Source: Planctomycetia bacterium
GTDB lineage: Bacteria; Planctomycetota; Planctomycetia; Pirellulales; Thermoguttaceae
Assembly (NCBI GenBank): GCA_030527205.1
Contig: JAUNBG010000002.1
Span: 62,001 to 126,000, forward strand
DNA: 64,000 bases
Direction of reading: 5' to 3'
Of this stretch, positions 27,206-36,705 are shown one piece after another; within the stretch, counting starts at the first letter, position 1, and every line of letters begins with the position of its first letter. The notes beneath the pieces are model-generated. The model was not told the DNA's origin, did not search any database, and worked only from the letters and a program-made list of their open reading frames with translations. The translations under genes and the position numbers were made by a program.

Positions 27206-28093
27206 TTATCTCACTAATGTATGATTATGAATGTTGTCGTGATAAGAACCGTCCGGGGAATCTTTTTCCGCGCCGATTGACAATGAACTTGCTGAAAATG
27301 GGCTGTTGTTGCAAAGCGTTTCCCCCATTTCCAAACCGATTACGCCGTCCGGGCCGCCGGAAACAACAAAAGGAGCCAAAAACCAACCGGGAATCCCTTG
27401 ATCTGGATCCTTTTCTCCGGCATTCAAGGGGTCAAGCGGATCAGAGTCGTTGTCGTCGGCCTGTCCGACCAATGTCTGTCGATCGCTTTCGGGAAGTCCC
27501 GGCGCCCAACGGAGCCATTGAATCGGTCTGCCCCAGGCGTCAACGAATTCCGAAAAACCGTTGCCGTTGACGTCGCCGATTTCTCGTTCGGTAAACATTG
27601 AACGGGAATCCGGGTCACCGTTGGTTACGACAAGATAAAGCAATTCAGCGTTGACAATGTCTGCTGGAGCCAAATATTTCGGATTCTTCTTTTTTTCATC
27701 TTCATAAAATTGCCTAAGAACTTGATAACTTTGACTTAAAGCGGATTGCTGCTGGCCAAAAGCAGACCCCGTTATTTCATCATAGTTACAGGGCATATCC
27801 ATCCGCATAAGATCACGCAACAATTTGATACGACTCCGTTCGCGATCAAACGCCGTATTGGTCGGCGAGGTCGACATGTCCATTTTACGATATTGATATT
27901 TTTCATAAATAACGGTTATTATGGAGTCGATTTTATTGATTGTTGTTTGCGTTTGAGCAATTTTTGCCGATTCCAATGACGCGCGCAGCACCGAAATGGA
28001 AATGGTTCCGAGCATCGCAATAATCACGATAACCATCAAAAGCTCGACAAGCGTAAAGCCGTCACTTCCCTTATTTTTTGTCAGTCGTTTCAT
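27206..28093 (-). CDS. Prepilin-like protein (type II secretion family)
   Basis: The 295-residue protein has GFTLVELLMVIVIIAMLG after a 12-residue basic leader (cleavage after Gly12). The following helix (SVLRASLESAKIAQTQTTIN) leads to a globular domain. That domain holds GDVNGNGFSEFVDAWGRPIQ, whose DxNGxG...DAWGRP form resembles the metal-binding or C-terminal loop seen in GspG-like proteins. A role as a pseudopilin subunit is likely; which one cannot be assigned. Same strand as the rest of the cluster with 58 bp upstream and 29 bp downstream spacing. Confidence 0.82.
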   Translation of the reverse strand: MKRLTKNKGSDGFTLVELLMVIVIIAMLGTISISVLRASLESAKIAQTQTTINKIDSIITVIYEKYQYRKMDMSTSPTNTAFDRERSRIKLLRDLMRMDMPCNYDEITGSAFGQQQSALSQSYQVLRQFYEDEKKKNPKYLAPADIVNAELLYLVVTNGDPDSRSMFTEREIGDVNGNGFSEFVDAWGRPIQWLRWAPGLPESDRQTLVGQADDNDSDPLDPLNAGEKDPDQGIPGWFLAPFVVSGGPDGVIGLEMGETLCNNSPFSASSLSIGAEKDSPDGSYHDNIHNHTLVR

Positions 28094-28151
28094 GATTTTC
28101 CCATCCGCTTTCCATTTTCAACCATCAACTCTCAATCATCCGCTCTCAACT

Positions 28152-29051
28152 CTATTCCGTTTCGCTTTCCAACGTTGCGCCTTCGGTAAAGTTGGCAATA
28201 TTGTCCAAATCGACGGATTGATACGAACTGGAATCGGCTAAATCGCGAGCCGGTTCTTCATGTTCGTCATGTTCGTCATTATAGGAACCGTCTTCCTCTT
28301 TGCCAAAGAGTCCGTCGTCTCCCGCCAAGATCAACTGATAACTGTCCGGATTATACCATTGACCGTTTTTCATATATGGAACCGCGACGCAATGTTTTTG
28401 GTTATCATCGTTTTCGCCGTCATTATTAATAACCGGCATACAAAGTTTCTTTATGACAGGATCGCCATTTGCGTCCAGTTCGTTGGTCCAATAACCATTT
28501 TTTTCCGCGCGAAAATAAGCGATCCATTTGCCGTTGCGATCGATAAGGGTCCTGGACGCGTCGTCATAATTTTCCGACGAAAGCTCCAAAAGCGGCGTTA
28601 CATAGGAAATATTGGAATTCCCGTTCAAATTAAACGGGTCGGATTCATCGGCGGAAAAGCCGTTTTTATCGGGACCAATCAACCAAAAAGCGAGCATTTG
28701 TTCCGGATATGCAAGGACTTTATTTCCATTGCTGTCTAGAATGAAAAGTTTATCAATACAGAGATTAATTGTCCCCGCTTTCAAAACTTTCGGCCAACGT
28801 TTGAGAATATGACGTTTGACGGTTACTTCGTCCGCGGTTCCATCCGGGGGATATTCGCCATATTTCAGCTTATATTGTTCCAGAGCCTGCATTATTTGAT
28901 TCAACTGTTGCTTTGAAAGCGTAGCGCGAATCATAGCGCGACCGCCTTGATAGGCAACGATCGAGATTCCGGCCAACAGTCCGATGATGAGAATCACGAC
29001 GAGAATTTCCATCAATGTAAACGCGGCTCTTGTCTGTTTTGCTCGTTTCAT
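28152..29051 (-). CDS. Type II secretion major-pseudopilin-like protein (GspG-like), paralogue of 26331-27176
   Basis: The prepilin start is MKRAKQTRAAFTLMEILVVI (cleavage after Ala11 rather than Gly, Glu5 kept), followed by NQIMQALEQYKLKYGEYPPDG as in GspG. The C-terminus DNIANFTEGATLESETE closely matches the paralogue's DNITNFVTSGTLESLYE. The ATG at 29051 is preferred over a TTG two codons upstream. The length is 299 residues. The Ala before the cleavage site is unusual, since prepilin peptidases normally require Gly at -1. Confidence 0.82.
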   Translation of the reverse strand: MKRAKQTRAAFTLMEILVVILIIGLLAGISIVAYQGGRAMIRATLSKQQLNQIMQALEQYKLKYGEYPPDGTADEVTVKRHILKRWPKVLKAGTINLCIDKLFILDSNGNKVLAYPEQMLAFWLIGPDKNGFSADESDPFNLNGNSNISYVTPLLELSSENYDDASRTLIDRNGKWIAYFRAEKNGYWTNELDANGDPVIKKLCMPVINNDGENDDNQKHCVAVPYMKNGQWYNPDSYQLILAGDDGLFGKEEDGSYNDEHDEHEEPARDLADSSSYQSVDLDNIANFTEGATLESETE

Positions 29052-29083
29052 GATCAATCAATCTTTCTCACGGAAAATGAAAA

Positions 29084-30409
29084 TCAACTCAAACTTTCAA
29101 TCAGTTTAATCATCGGGAGGAACAACGAAATAACGATTCCGCCGACGATAATACCGAGGAACATAATCAATAACGGTTCAATCATACTCATCAACTGTTC
29201 TGTATAAACGGCGACTTCATCGTCGAAAACGTCCGCGACTTTGTAAAGCATTCGGTCGAGTTCGCCCGTTTCTTCGCCGACGTCAACCATATTGACGACA
29301 ATATCGCTCAAAATCTTGTTTTTCATCTTCATCATATAAATCAAGGCTCCAATCGGTCCGAGCAAAAAGATAAAGAAATAGAATAAACAAGCGGGATGAA
29401 ATGACGGTCGGGAATACATTTTCATCGGATTCGCAATTGTATCCCCGTCTCGAATCGCTTCGAGAATCTGTTGATACATTTTTTCGAAAACGCCGTTGTT
29501 CGCCGTTTCGCGTGTAATATGAATCGCTTCCAAAATCGGAACGCCGCTCTGAACCAGGGTTCCTAATGTTCGGGTTGTTCGTGCGACAACGGTTTTTTCG
29601 AGCAAAGGGCCAAAAATCGGAATTCGGAGCAGGAATAAATGCCAACCGAAACGCATATAAGTAAAACTGGTCGTCGTTTTAATAAACAACCAAATCAAAA
29701 AAGGAATCAACGGAATGAGATAAAAATACTCCAACGTTTTATGAGAAAGGAAAATCAACCATTGCGTCATCAACGGCAAATCGATATCGAAATCCTTAAA
29801 AATGTCTTCAAACTGCGGAATAACAAAATACATGATAAACACTAAAATACCGCAAGCAAAGAAGACAACGGCAACAGGATAAGTCATTGCCGATTTGATT
29901 TTCGCCTTCAATTGTTCCGAGCGTTCAAGGAATTCAGCAAGTCGTTGCAAAATGACTTCCAAGGCTCCGCCCGCCTCGCCGGCCTTGATCATATTAATGT
30001 AAAGCCGGTTGAACGCTTTCGGCGACTTCGCCATCGCTTCCGATAAACTCGACCCGCTTTCAATTTCGTTGCAGACGTCAATAAGGCTGTTTCGCAATGC
30101 GCCTGGTTTCGCCTGATTCATTAAAATGGTCAAACTTCGTAAGACAGGAAGTCCTGCGTCTTGCAGAATCGAAAGATTTCGCGTAAAATCTCGAAGAAGT
30201 TTCGGTTTGACTTTTCCAAAAGAAAAGGTTTTTCCCGAATTATCCTTCGCTTTTTGAGCGGCTTTTCGCTCTTTGTGCAGAACAATTTTGGTTACAAGAT
30301 ATCCTTGCGAACGTAATGTTGCGTTAACCTCGTCTTCGGTCGTTGCATCAACGATATCGGTAAACCCGTTTCCCGCCGCATCAATGGCCTCAATTTTATA
30401 TTTTGGCAT
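29084..30409 (-). CDS. Type II secretion / type IV pilus inner-membrane platform protein (GspF/PilC)
   Basis: GspF/PilC couples the cytoplasmic ATPase to pilin assembly. The 441-residue protein has both GspF domains: LLRDFTRNLSILQDAGLPVLRSL and KAGEAGGALEVILQRLAEFLE in the first, and ARTTRTLGTLVQSGVPILEAI and MVDVGEETGELDRMLYKVAD in the second. It has transmembrane helices near 173-200, 222-245 and 410-436. In the second domain an extra hydrophobic stretch (about 333-366, FHPACLFYFFIFLLGPIGAL) interrupts the usual PMKxS ... VVNMVDVGEETG segment and may add a membrane pass. Start ATG follows GAGGAAA. Confidence 0.9.
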   Translation of the reverse strand: MPKYKIEAIDAAGNGFTDIVDATTEDEVNATLRSQGYLVTKIVLHKERKAAQKAKDNSGKTFSFGKVKPKLLRDFTRNLSILQDAGLPVLRSLTILMNQAKPGALRNSLIDVCNEIESGSSLSEAMAKSPKAFNRLYINMIKAGEAGGALEVILQRLAEFLERSEQLKAKIKSAMTYPVAVVFFACGILVFIMYFVIPQFEDIFKDFDIDLPLMTQWLIFLSHKTLEYFYLIPLIPFLIWLFIKTTTSFTYMRFGWHLFLLRIPIFGPLLEKTVVARTTRTLGTLVQSGVPILEAIHITRETANNGVFEKMYQQILEAIRDGDTIANPMKMYSRPSFHPACLFYFFIFLLGPIGALIYMMKMKNKILSDIVVNMVDVGEETGELDRMLYKVADVFDDEVAVYTEQLMSMIEPLLIMFLGIIVGGIVISLFLPMIKLIESLS

Positions 30410-30726
30410 CGGATTTCCTCAATGGATCATTTGGATAATGGATTATTATTTCAATTTGGGTTATTAGCATAAAATACGAATTGATCGGTTATTTATCCTA
30501 TTTTATCAAAAGCAAACGAAAATTGACAGGACAACCGGAACAGACCCCGTCGGGTTCTGCAATCAATGAAATAACAAAGCGGCAATGACTCCATTTTTGA
30601 AAAACGAGCTGTTTTTTGTTTCTCAAAAATAAAAATGATCTCTGTCTATATATTTCGTTTTAACGTTTTATTTCAATTTTGTAAAGGTTTTTTTGAAGAT
30701 AGTCAAAAAAAAACCAGGCGAACAAC
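30410..30726. other. Gap between the gspE/pilB and gspF/pilC genes
   Basis: No gene is seen. The DNA is AT-rich with T-runs. The gap size suggests a separate promoter for the gspF-to-gspK-like operon, but I cannot place one. Confidence 0.4.
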
Positions 30727-32445
30727 TCAGGCTTCAAGAACCGTTTCGCGAACAACTTCTTCGATAGTTGAAGTTCCCTCAAAAACTTTTGCCAGGCCGG
30801 CATCGCGTAATGGCGTCATTCCGTTTCGTTGAGCCGCCTTTCGAAGTTCAGCTTCCGGAGCATTATGAAGAATCATTTCGCGAATTTCTTCATTAACGGT
30901 CAAAAATTCATGAATAGCAGTTCGACCTTTATAACCTGTATTGTTACAAACGACGCAACCGGCTCCCTGATAAAAATGTTTGCCTTTAATCTCTTTTTCA
31001 GACAAATTCAACAATTCAAGCTGATCGATCGTCGGTTTATATGGCGTTCGACATTCCGAACAAATTTTTCGGACGAGTCGTTGCGCCAAAATGGCCTGAA
31101 GGGTCGCAGTAATAAGAAATTCCGGAATTCCCATATCTTTCAGACGCGTAATTGTACTCGGAGCGTCGTTTGTGTGAAGCGTACTAAAAACCAAGTGTCC
31201 CGTCAACGAGGCTTGAACAGCAATTTCAGCTGTTTCCCGGTCTCGAATTTCTCCGACCAGAATTTTGTCCGGGTCTTGACGCAAAATGGATCGCAAGCAT
31301 TGAGCAAAAGTATTTCCGATTTCAGCGTCAATGGGCATTTGAACAATGCCGTCAATATCATATTCAACGGGATCTTCCGTCGTCATAAGTTTATCGGTAA
31401 TGACGTTGAGTTCGGACAGAGCGGCATAAAGAGTCGTTGTTTTTCCGGAACCAGTCGGCCCTGTAACCAAAATAATGCCATTGGGGCGCTTAATGATCTC
31501 GCGAAATTCAGCGATCAACTGCTGCGACATTCCGACATTATTCAAATCAAGCGAAATAACAGATTTGTCCAAAATTCGACAAACGACGCTTTCGCCAAAC
31601 ATTGTCGGCAGAACGCTCACCCGAAAATCGATCGGCATTCCCGCAACCATAAGTCGAATACGCCCGTCTTGAGGAAGGCGTTTTTCCGCGATATCCAAAT
31701 TGGCAAGAACCTTGATTCGGGTTGTTATGGCAGAAGCTAAATGTCGCGGAGGCGGAACCATTTCATAAAGCGTTCCGTCCGCTTTAATACGGATTTTGAA
31801 TTCATCTTCAAACGGCTCAAAATGAAGGTCGCTCGCATGATCTTTAATGCCGAGGAGAAAAACCATATTTAAGAGTTTACGAACCGGCGCGCTTTCGCTC
31901 AGAGCTTCCGCGCTGGCCAAATCAAGCTCGCCTTGTTCAGCAGCCATTGCTTGAGCGAGAAGCTCTTTATCCGCTTCCATACTCGAAATAATGGACTCAA
32001 CGCTTTCTCCCTGATCCGTTGTATAATAACGTTCGAGAGCCGATCTTATCTCATTCGGGGTTGCGACAACGGCTCGAATTTGATAGCCGAGATAATTTCG
32101 AAGTTCATCTAAAACGGCCAGATTTTGCGGCTCACACATCGCAATTGTTAAAGTATCGTTGCGAAAACTCAACGGAATAACCTTATAAAGTTGAGCCATT
32201 GGTTCCGTTAAATGAGCCAAAACTTCCGGCTGAATGGTCAGATCGGAAATCGTTACAACCTGCAGACCAAGCTGTTCCGCTAACGATTGAGCCAACTGAT
32301 CTTCCGAGATCATATTCAGGCTGACTGCAATTTGACCTAAAAGTTCGCCTGGACGTTGGGTCTGTTCTTCCAAAAGCAGTTCCAATTGTTCTTCATCGAT
32401 ATAACCGAGGTCGATCAGAACCTGACCTATTCTTCGTGGAGCCAT
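30727..32445 (-). CDS. Type II secretion / type IV pilus assembly ATPase (GspE/PilB family), first copy
   Basis: A hexameric ATPase powering pilin polymerisation. The 572-residue protein begins MAPRRIGQVLIDLGYIDEEQ (N1D/MshEN-type domain, to about 150). It continues with the N2 domain and then the core: Walker A GPTGSGKTT near 326-335, an Asp box (TTEDPVEYD), Walker B ILVGEIRDRETAE near 395-407 and the His box (STLHTNDAPST). A tetra-cysteine zinc element follows: CSECRTPY near 463 and GAGCVVCNNTGYKGR near 494. The ATG at 32445 follows AGGAACAAGAG; an upstream in-frame extension is not family-like. A second ATPase of the same family is at 34245. Confidence 0.92.
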   Translation of the reverse strand: MAPRRIGQVLIDLGYIDEEQLELLLEEQTQRPGELLGQIAVSLNMISEDQLAQSLAEQLGLQVVTISDLTIQPEVLAHLTEPMAQLYKVIPLSFRNDTLTIAMCEPQNLAVLDELRNYLGYQIRAVVATPNEIRSALERYYTTDQGESVESIISSMEADKELLAQAMAAEQGELDLASAEALSESAPVRKLLNMVFLLGIKDHASDLHFEPFEDEFKIRIKADGTLYEMVPPPRHLASAITTRIKVLANLDIAEKRLPQDGRIRLMVAGMPIDFRVSVLPTMFGESVVCRILDKSVISLDLNNVGMSQQLIAEFREIIKRPNGIILVTGPTGSGKTTTLYAALSELNVITDKLMTTEDPVEYDIDGIVQMPIDAEIGNTFAQCLRSILRQDPDKILVGEIRDRETAEIAVQASLTGHLVFSTLHTNDAPSTITRLKDMGIPEFLITATLQAILAQRLVRKICSECRTPYKPTIDQLELLNLSEKEIKGKHFYQGAGCVVCNNTGYKGRTAIHEFLTVNEEIREMILHNAPEAELRKAAQRNGMTPLRDAGLAKVFEGTSTIEEVVRETVLEA

Positions 32446-32731
32446 TATTCTCTTGTTCCTTGTTTTTCCGATCAAACTTGATTTTTTAAAATGGAAAGGT
32501 TAAATATGAACGCGTTCCATTTATGGCCGCTCATTCCAAAATATTTTCAAAACAAAATCGCTTGCCAAATCAAACGGGTTGCAAATCCCGACGCTCAAAA
32601 TTTGCAACTTTTGGCCGCGACAAACGAATCATTGAAGTCGAAAGAAATCGCCGAAACCGGCAGCAGAGGAATCATCCCCGAAATATTTCAATAACAATTG
32701 AAAAAGCAATCATTATTGAATATTTTTGAGA

Positions 32732-33844
32732 TTATTCGTCGTCATCCTCTTCTTCATCCGAATCCGGCGTCAACCCGGCTTCCCAACGACGCATTTTTTC
32801 GTCGAGGGCTTCAGGCATATTAGCCCGACTGATAGCGTCTTCTTTAGTAACAACTCGATCTCGCCATAAACGGAAAAGATGATCGTCCAAAAGCTGCATT
32901 CCGAGTTTATGACCCGTCTGAATGGAAGAGTTAATACGAAACGTCTTATTTTCTCGAATCAGGTTCGCAATAGCGGGCGTAACAACCAACATTTCATAGG
33001 CCGCAACTCGCCCGCCTTGAATTCTCGGCAAAAGCTGTTGCGATAAAATTCCTAAAATAGAAGTCGAAAGCTGCGTTCGAATCTGTTCCTGCTGATTTGT
33101 TGGAAAAACGTCGATAATACGGTTGACTGTTCCCTGAGCTCCCGTTGTATGCAAGGTTCCAAAAACGATATGTCCGGTTTCAGCAGCCGTAATGGCCGCT
33201 TCAATAGTTTCAAGGTCACGCATTTCTCCGACGAGAATAACATCAGGGTCTTGACGGAGAGCCGCTCGAATGGCAGCGGCAAAAGTCATAACGTCGACGC
33301 CAACTTCTCGTTGATTAACCGTTGATTTTTTATGACTATGATAAAACTCGATCGGATCTTCAATCGTAATAATATGATGATCGCAATTAATATTCAAATA
33401 ATCGATACAAGCGGCCAAGGTTGTTGATTTCCCGCTACCTGTAGGCCCAGTAACAAGGATGAGTCCGCGGTTTCGCAGAATGAGCTCAGTCATTGCGGGA
33501 GGCGTTTGCAAGATTTCCATCGATAACAGTTCGTTCGGAATCTGACGCAAAACCAATCCCGTATTTCCCTTTTGTTTGAAAATCGAGACACGAAAACGAG
33601 CTTTATCCCCGAAAGCAAATCCGAAGTCGCTTCCCCCTTTTTCTTGAAGTTCCTGCTGACAACGGCCAGGCGTAATACTTTTCATAAGCGAAACCGTATC
33701 AGCAGGCTCTAAAACTTTTGTGTCCAACTTAACCAGACGCCCATGAAGCCGGAGAACCGGCGGCTGACCAACAGCTAAATGAAGGTCGCTGGCGTTGCGG
33801 ACAACAACGGTTTCCAATAATTTATCGATTAAAATTGTTCCCAT
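32732..33844 (-). CDS. pilT: Twitching-motility retraction ATPase (PilT family)
   Basis: The 370-residue protein begins with the PilT N-domain (RNASDLHLAVGQPPVLRLHG). It contains Walker A GPTGSGKSTT near 132-141, the Asp box (TIEDPIEFYH), Walker B DVILVGEMRDLETIE near 203-217, the His box (GTLHTTGAQGTVNRI) and the C-terminal AYEMLVVTPAIANLIRE motif. This is the PilT/PilU layout, which powers pilus retraction. An acidic tail (DSDEEEDDDE) ends the protein. Its presence argues that the locus builds a dynamic, retractable pilus and not only a secretion pseudopilus. Confidence 0.93.
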   Translation of the reverse strand: MGTILIDKLLETVVVRNASDLHLAVGQPPVLRLHGRLVKLDTKVLEPADTVSLMKSITPGRCQQELQEKGGSDFGFAFGDKARFRVSIFKQKGNTGLVLRQIPNELLSMEILQTPPAMTELILRNRGLILVTGPTGSGKSTTLAACIDYLNINCDHHIITIEDPIEFYHSHKKSTVNQREVGVDVMTFAAAIRAALRQDPDVILVGEMRDLETIEAAITAAETGHIVFGTLHTTGAQGTVNRIIDVFPTNQQEQIRTQLSTSILGILSQQLLPRIQGGRVAAYEMLVVTPAIANLIRENKTFRINSSIQTGHKLGMQLLDDHLFRLWRDRVVTKEDAISRANMPEALDEKMRRWEAGLTPDSDEEEDDDE

Positions 33845-34244
33845 TATCCAGCCTTAATATATAATTGTCTTTTTTTTACTGTAAACCATATGAGTTTCAG
33901 GAATAAATTTAAACCATTTGAAAATTCCAAGGAGCTTGTCTCGCAACTCCGACAGCGACCGTCAGAGTCATTCAAAGGGGGTCATTCTTTTATTTATAAC
34001 ACAGCAATCAAAATATGTTTTGGAAACGAATCAACTGTTTTGTTGTAAACGGAACAAGCAAAATCAAATTCCCCATTCATTTTTTCGCATAGCAACATTC
34101 TGGATAGAAAAACAAGACAGTATTTTCTATTTATCAAAATATATCATATAGATAATAATATAATATAAGTTTTTCTATTGATAATATATAATATTGGGAA
34201 TCAATATCTTTTGTCGCAAAAAAAACCAAAATGTCGTTTAAACC
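33845..34244. other. Intergenic gap between pilT and the second ATPase gene
   Basis: No gene is seen. It is AT-rich with many TATA-like runs around 34140-34190, and a promoter is likely but cannot be fixed. Confidence 0.4.
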
Positions 34245-35957
34245 TCAATCTTCGTCCAAACGAGCAACGCGCATAACTTCTTCAATCGTTGTTGTTCCTT
34301 CCAAAACCTTTTTGATGCCGTCTTCAAACAGAACCTTCATTCCTTCGCTTCGAGCAACGCGTCGGATATTGGATGTTGTCTCATTCTGATAAATCATTTG
34401 ACGAATTTTTCCCGTCATGAACATCAACTCAAAAATAGCCCGACGACCGCGATAACCTGTTTTATTGCAATTGATGCAACCTTTTCCCTTTTGGAAATTG
34501 GCATGAGCAGCCATTTCAGGCGTTATAAAGGCCTCTTCTAGTTCAGCGGCAGAAGGCGTATATGGCCGTCGACATTTTGGACAAACAGTTCGAACAAGGC
34601 GCTGGGCCATAATGCCAATAACGGAACTTGCAACCAGATAACCAGGAACCCCCATATCAATCAAGCGCGTAATAGCGCTTGGCGCATCGTTCGTATGCAG
34701 TGTACTAAAAACCAAGTGTCCTGTCAATGAGGCCTGAATTCCCATCGAAGCAGTCTCGATATCCCGCATTTCTCCAACAAGTATAACATTCGGCGCTTGT
34801 CGTAACATAGATCGAATAACAGCCGCGAAATCGAGTCCAATTTGATGCTTGATTTCAACCTGATTGATTCCCGGCAGATAATATTCGACGGGATCTTCAG
34901 CAGTAATGATCTTTCTTGTTGGCGTATTTAATTCGTTTAACGCCGCATAAAGAGAAGTTGTCTTTCCGGATCCAGTTGGACCGGTAACAAGAATAATTCC
35001 GTTTGGTCTTGATATAAGACTTTGAAAACGTTTATAATCTCTTTCGCTAAACCCCAGTTGAACAAGGCTGACGCGAATATTATCCTTATCCAAAATGCGC
35101 ATAACAACGGACTGGCCATGATTTGTCGGAATAACAGAAACGCGCAAATCCAATTCTTTGTCGCCCAAAGTTAATTTGATGCGTCCGTCCTGGGTTCGAC
35201 GTCGTTCAGCAATATCAAGGCGGGCAAGAATTTTGAAACGGGAAAGAACCGCCCCATGAAGACGTCTTGGAATCGCTTCTCTTTCGACAAGGTTTCCGTC
35301 GATTCGATAACGAATTCGAACGCGGTCTTCAAAGGGTTCAATATGAATATCGGAAGCTCGAAGTTGAACCGCTTCGGCAATAATTTGGTCGCAAAGACGA
35401 ACAATAGGAGCGTCGCTATCGGAACCTCCGCCAGCGGAAGTATCGTTAAGGCCGTCTTCGACGACAGTAAAATTAATGGCCGTATCGGTCATATCATGAA
35501 TCATAGAGTCGGCGCTTTCGCCAACATTTTGGCCATAATGCCGGTTAATCGCTTCCTGTATCGATTCTTTTGAACCAATATAAGCTTCAATCGGACGTTG
35601 AAGAATGAAACGGAGTTTTTCAAAGACATCAATATTATCGGGATCGCTGACAATGACAATTAAAGTTTCGCCGTCTTCTTCATAAGGAAGAACGCCGTTT
35701 TCTCTGGCAATTGATTCTGAAATAAGTTCAATAATAGCAGGTCGAATGGAGACATCAGTCAGATTAACATAGGGGCGTCCATGCTCTTCCGCAATGGCTT
35801 GAGCCGCCTGTTCGCTGGTTACATATTCCAAACGAACAATTGCGTCTTGAATCTTTATTCCAGTTTGATTGGCAAGCGTTTGCGCTTCTCGAACCTGATT
35901 GGCGCTGAGTAAACCTTTTTTATTGAGAATTCCAAGATAATTGAGTCGTTTAGCCAT
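34245..35957 (-). CDS. Type II secretion / type IV pilus assembly ATPase (GspE/PilB family), second copy
   Basis: This 570-residue protein is a paralogue of the ATPase at 30727. The N-terminal domain starts MAKRLNYLGILNKKGLLSAN and is followed by IKIQDAIVRLEYVTSEQAAQ. The core has Walker A GPTGSGKTTSLY near 325-336, TAEDPVEYYLPG, Walker B NVILVGEMRDIETAS near 393-407 and STLHTNDAPSAI. The zinc cysteines are CPKCRRPY near 459 and GKGCINCNKTGYRGR near 490. It is the first gene of the minus-strand secretion/pilus block. Two assembly ATPases in one locus suggest two pilus-like machines sharing parts, or two modes of one machine. Confidence 0.92.
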   Translation of the reverse strand: MAKRLNYLGILNKKGLLSANQVREAQTLANQTGIKIQDAIVRLEYVTSEQAAQAIAEEHGRPYVNLTDVSIRPAIIELISESIARENGVLPYEEDGETLIVIVSDPDNIDVFEKLRFILQRPIEAYIGSKESIQEAINRHYGQNVGESADSMIHDMTDTAINFTVVEDGLNDTSAGGGSDSDAPIVRLCDQIIAEAVQLRASDIHIEPFEDRVRIRYRIDGNLVEREAIPRRLHGAVLSRFKILARLDIAERRRTQDGRIKLTLGDKELDLRVSVIPTNHGQSVVMRILDKDNIRVSLVQLGFSERDYKRFQSLISRPNGIILVTGPTGSGKTTSLYAALNELNTPTRKIITAEDPVEYYLPGINQVEIKHQIGLDFAAVIRSMLRQAPNVILVGEMRDIETASMGIQASLTGHLVFSTLHTNDAPSAITRLIDMGVPGYLVASSVIGIMAQRLVRTVCPKCRRPYTPSAAELEEAFITPEMAAHANFQKGKGCINCNKTGYRGRRAIFELMFMTGKIRQMIYQNETTSNIRRVARSEGMKVLFEDGIKKVLEGTTTIEEVMRVARLDED

Positions 35958-36442
35958 AATGAATCCCTATTAGTTTCTGACGAATTCGAAAAGAAAAAAA
36001 TATTTTATTTAATAACAGACTAACGACATTTTTGATATAAGTCAACCATTTTTTCCAGTTGACCTGAATTTTTCTTGTTTTTTCATTACTACAATTGTTA
36101 AATCAAGCAAAATAGGAAAATATTTTCGTTATAATTCCGAAGGCCGAATGGGGATCAAGTCTTGCCTTCAGTAATTTGTCAGACATTTTTTGAGTTTGTG
36201 AACTCATCAATTCCGTTTTTCGCAGATTTGAGTTCTTAGCAAATTCGCAGGTTTTTTAAAACAGCAATAGAGAGATTTTCTTTCGTTTTTTTCAATAATC
36301 AAACCAATCTTTTGTTCGCGTTGACGAATAATTTTATAAAAAATAAAATATTTTCAAGAAAACCTCTTGCATAAAAAAGAAAAACATATATAAATATAGC
36401 ATTGAAGGGAGCAAGGATATTTAATTGTTTCTCTTCCCCCCT
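35958..36442. other. Gap between the ATPase gene and tRNA-Asp
   Basis: No gene is seen. The right end holds the probable tRNA promoter (36367-36394). The DNA is AT-rich. Confidence 0.5.
36367..36394 (+). promoter_or_regulatory. Probable promoter of tRNA-Asp
   Basis: A TTGCAT -35-like box at 36367-36372 and a TATAAA -10-like box at 36389-36394 are separated by 16 bp. They end about 50 bp before the tRNA. Confidence 0.5.
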
Positions 36443-36516
<74 letters not shown>

Positions 36517-36705
36517 TTATTTGTCAGACAAATTTGTCAGATAACGACTCAAGTTATTCATTCGATTATTTTTTGATAACGATCAAATAAATACTCAATA
36601 ATAACAAAATTTAAAGAATGATTTTTTCTTAAACGAAGGTTTTTGGAAAAGATCATTTTTTATTATATGAATTATACGAACATAAAATATAATATTGCAA
36701 CACAA

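Noticed and set aside
36519-36545. Palindromic sequence after tRNA-Asp considered as a terminator
   Set aside because: The possible stem (ATTTG/CAAAT) is short and there is no T-run.
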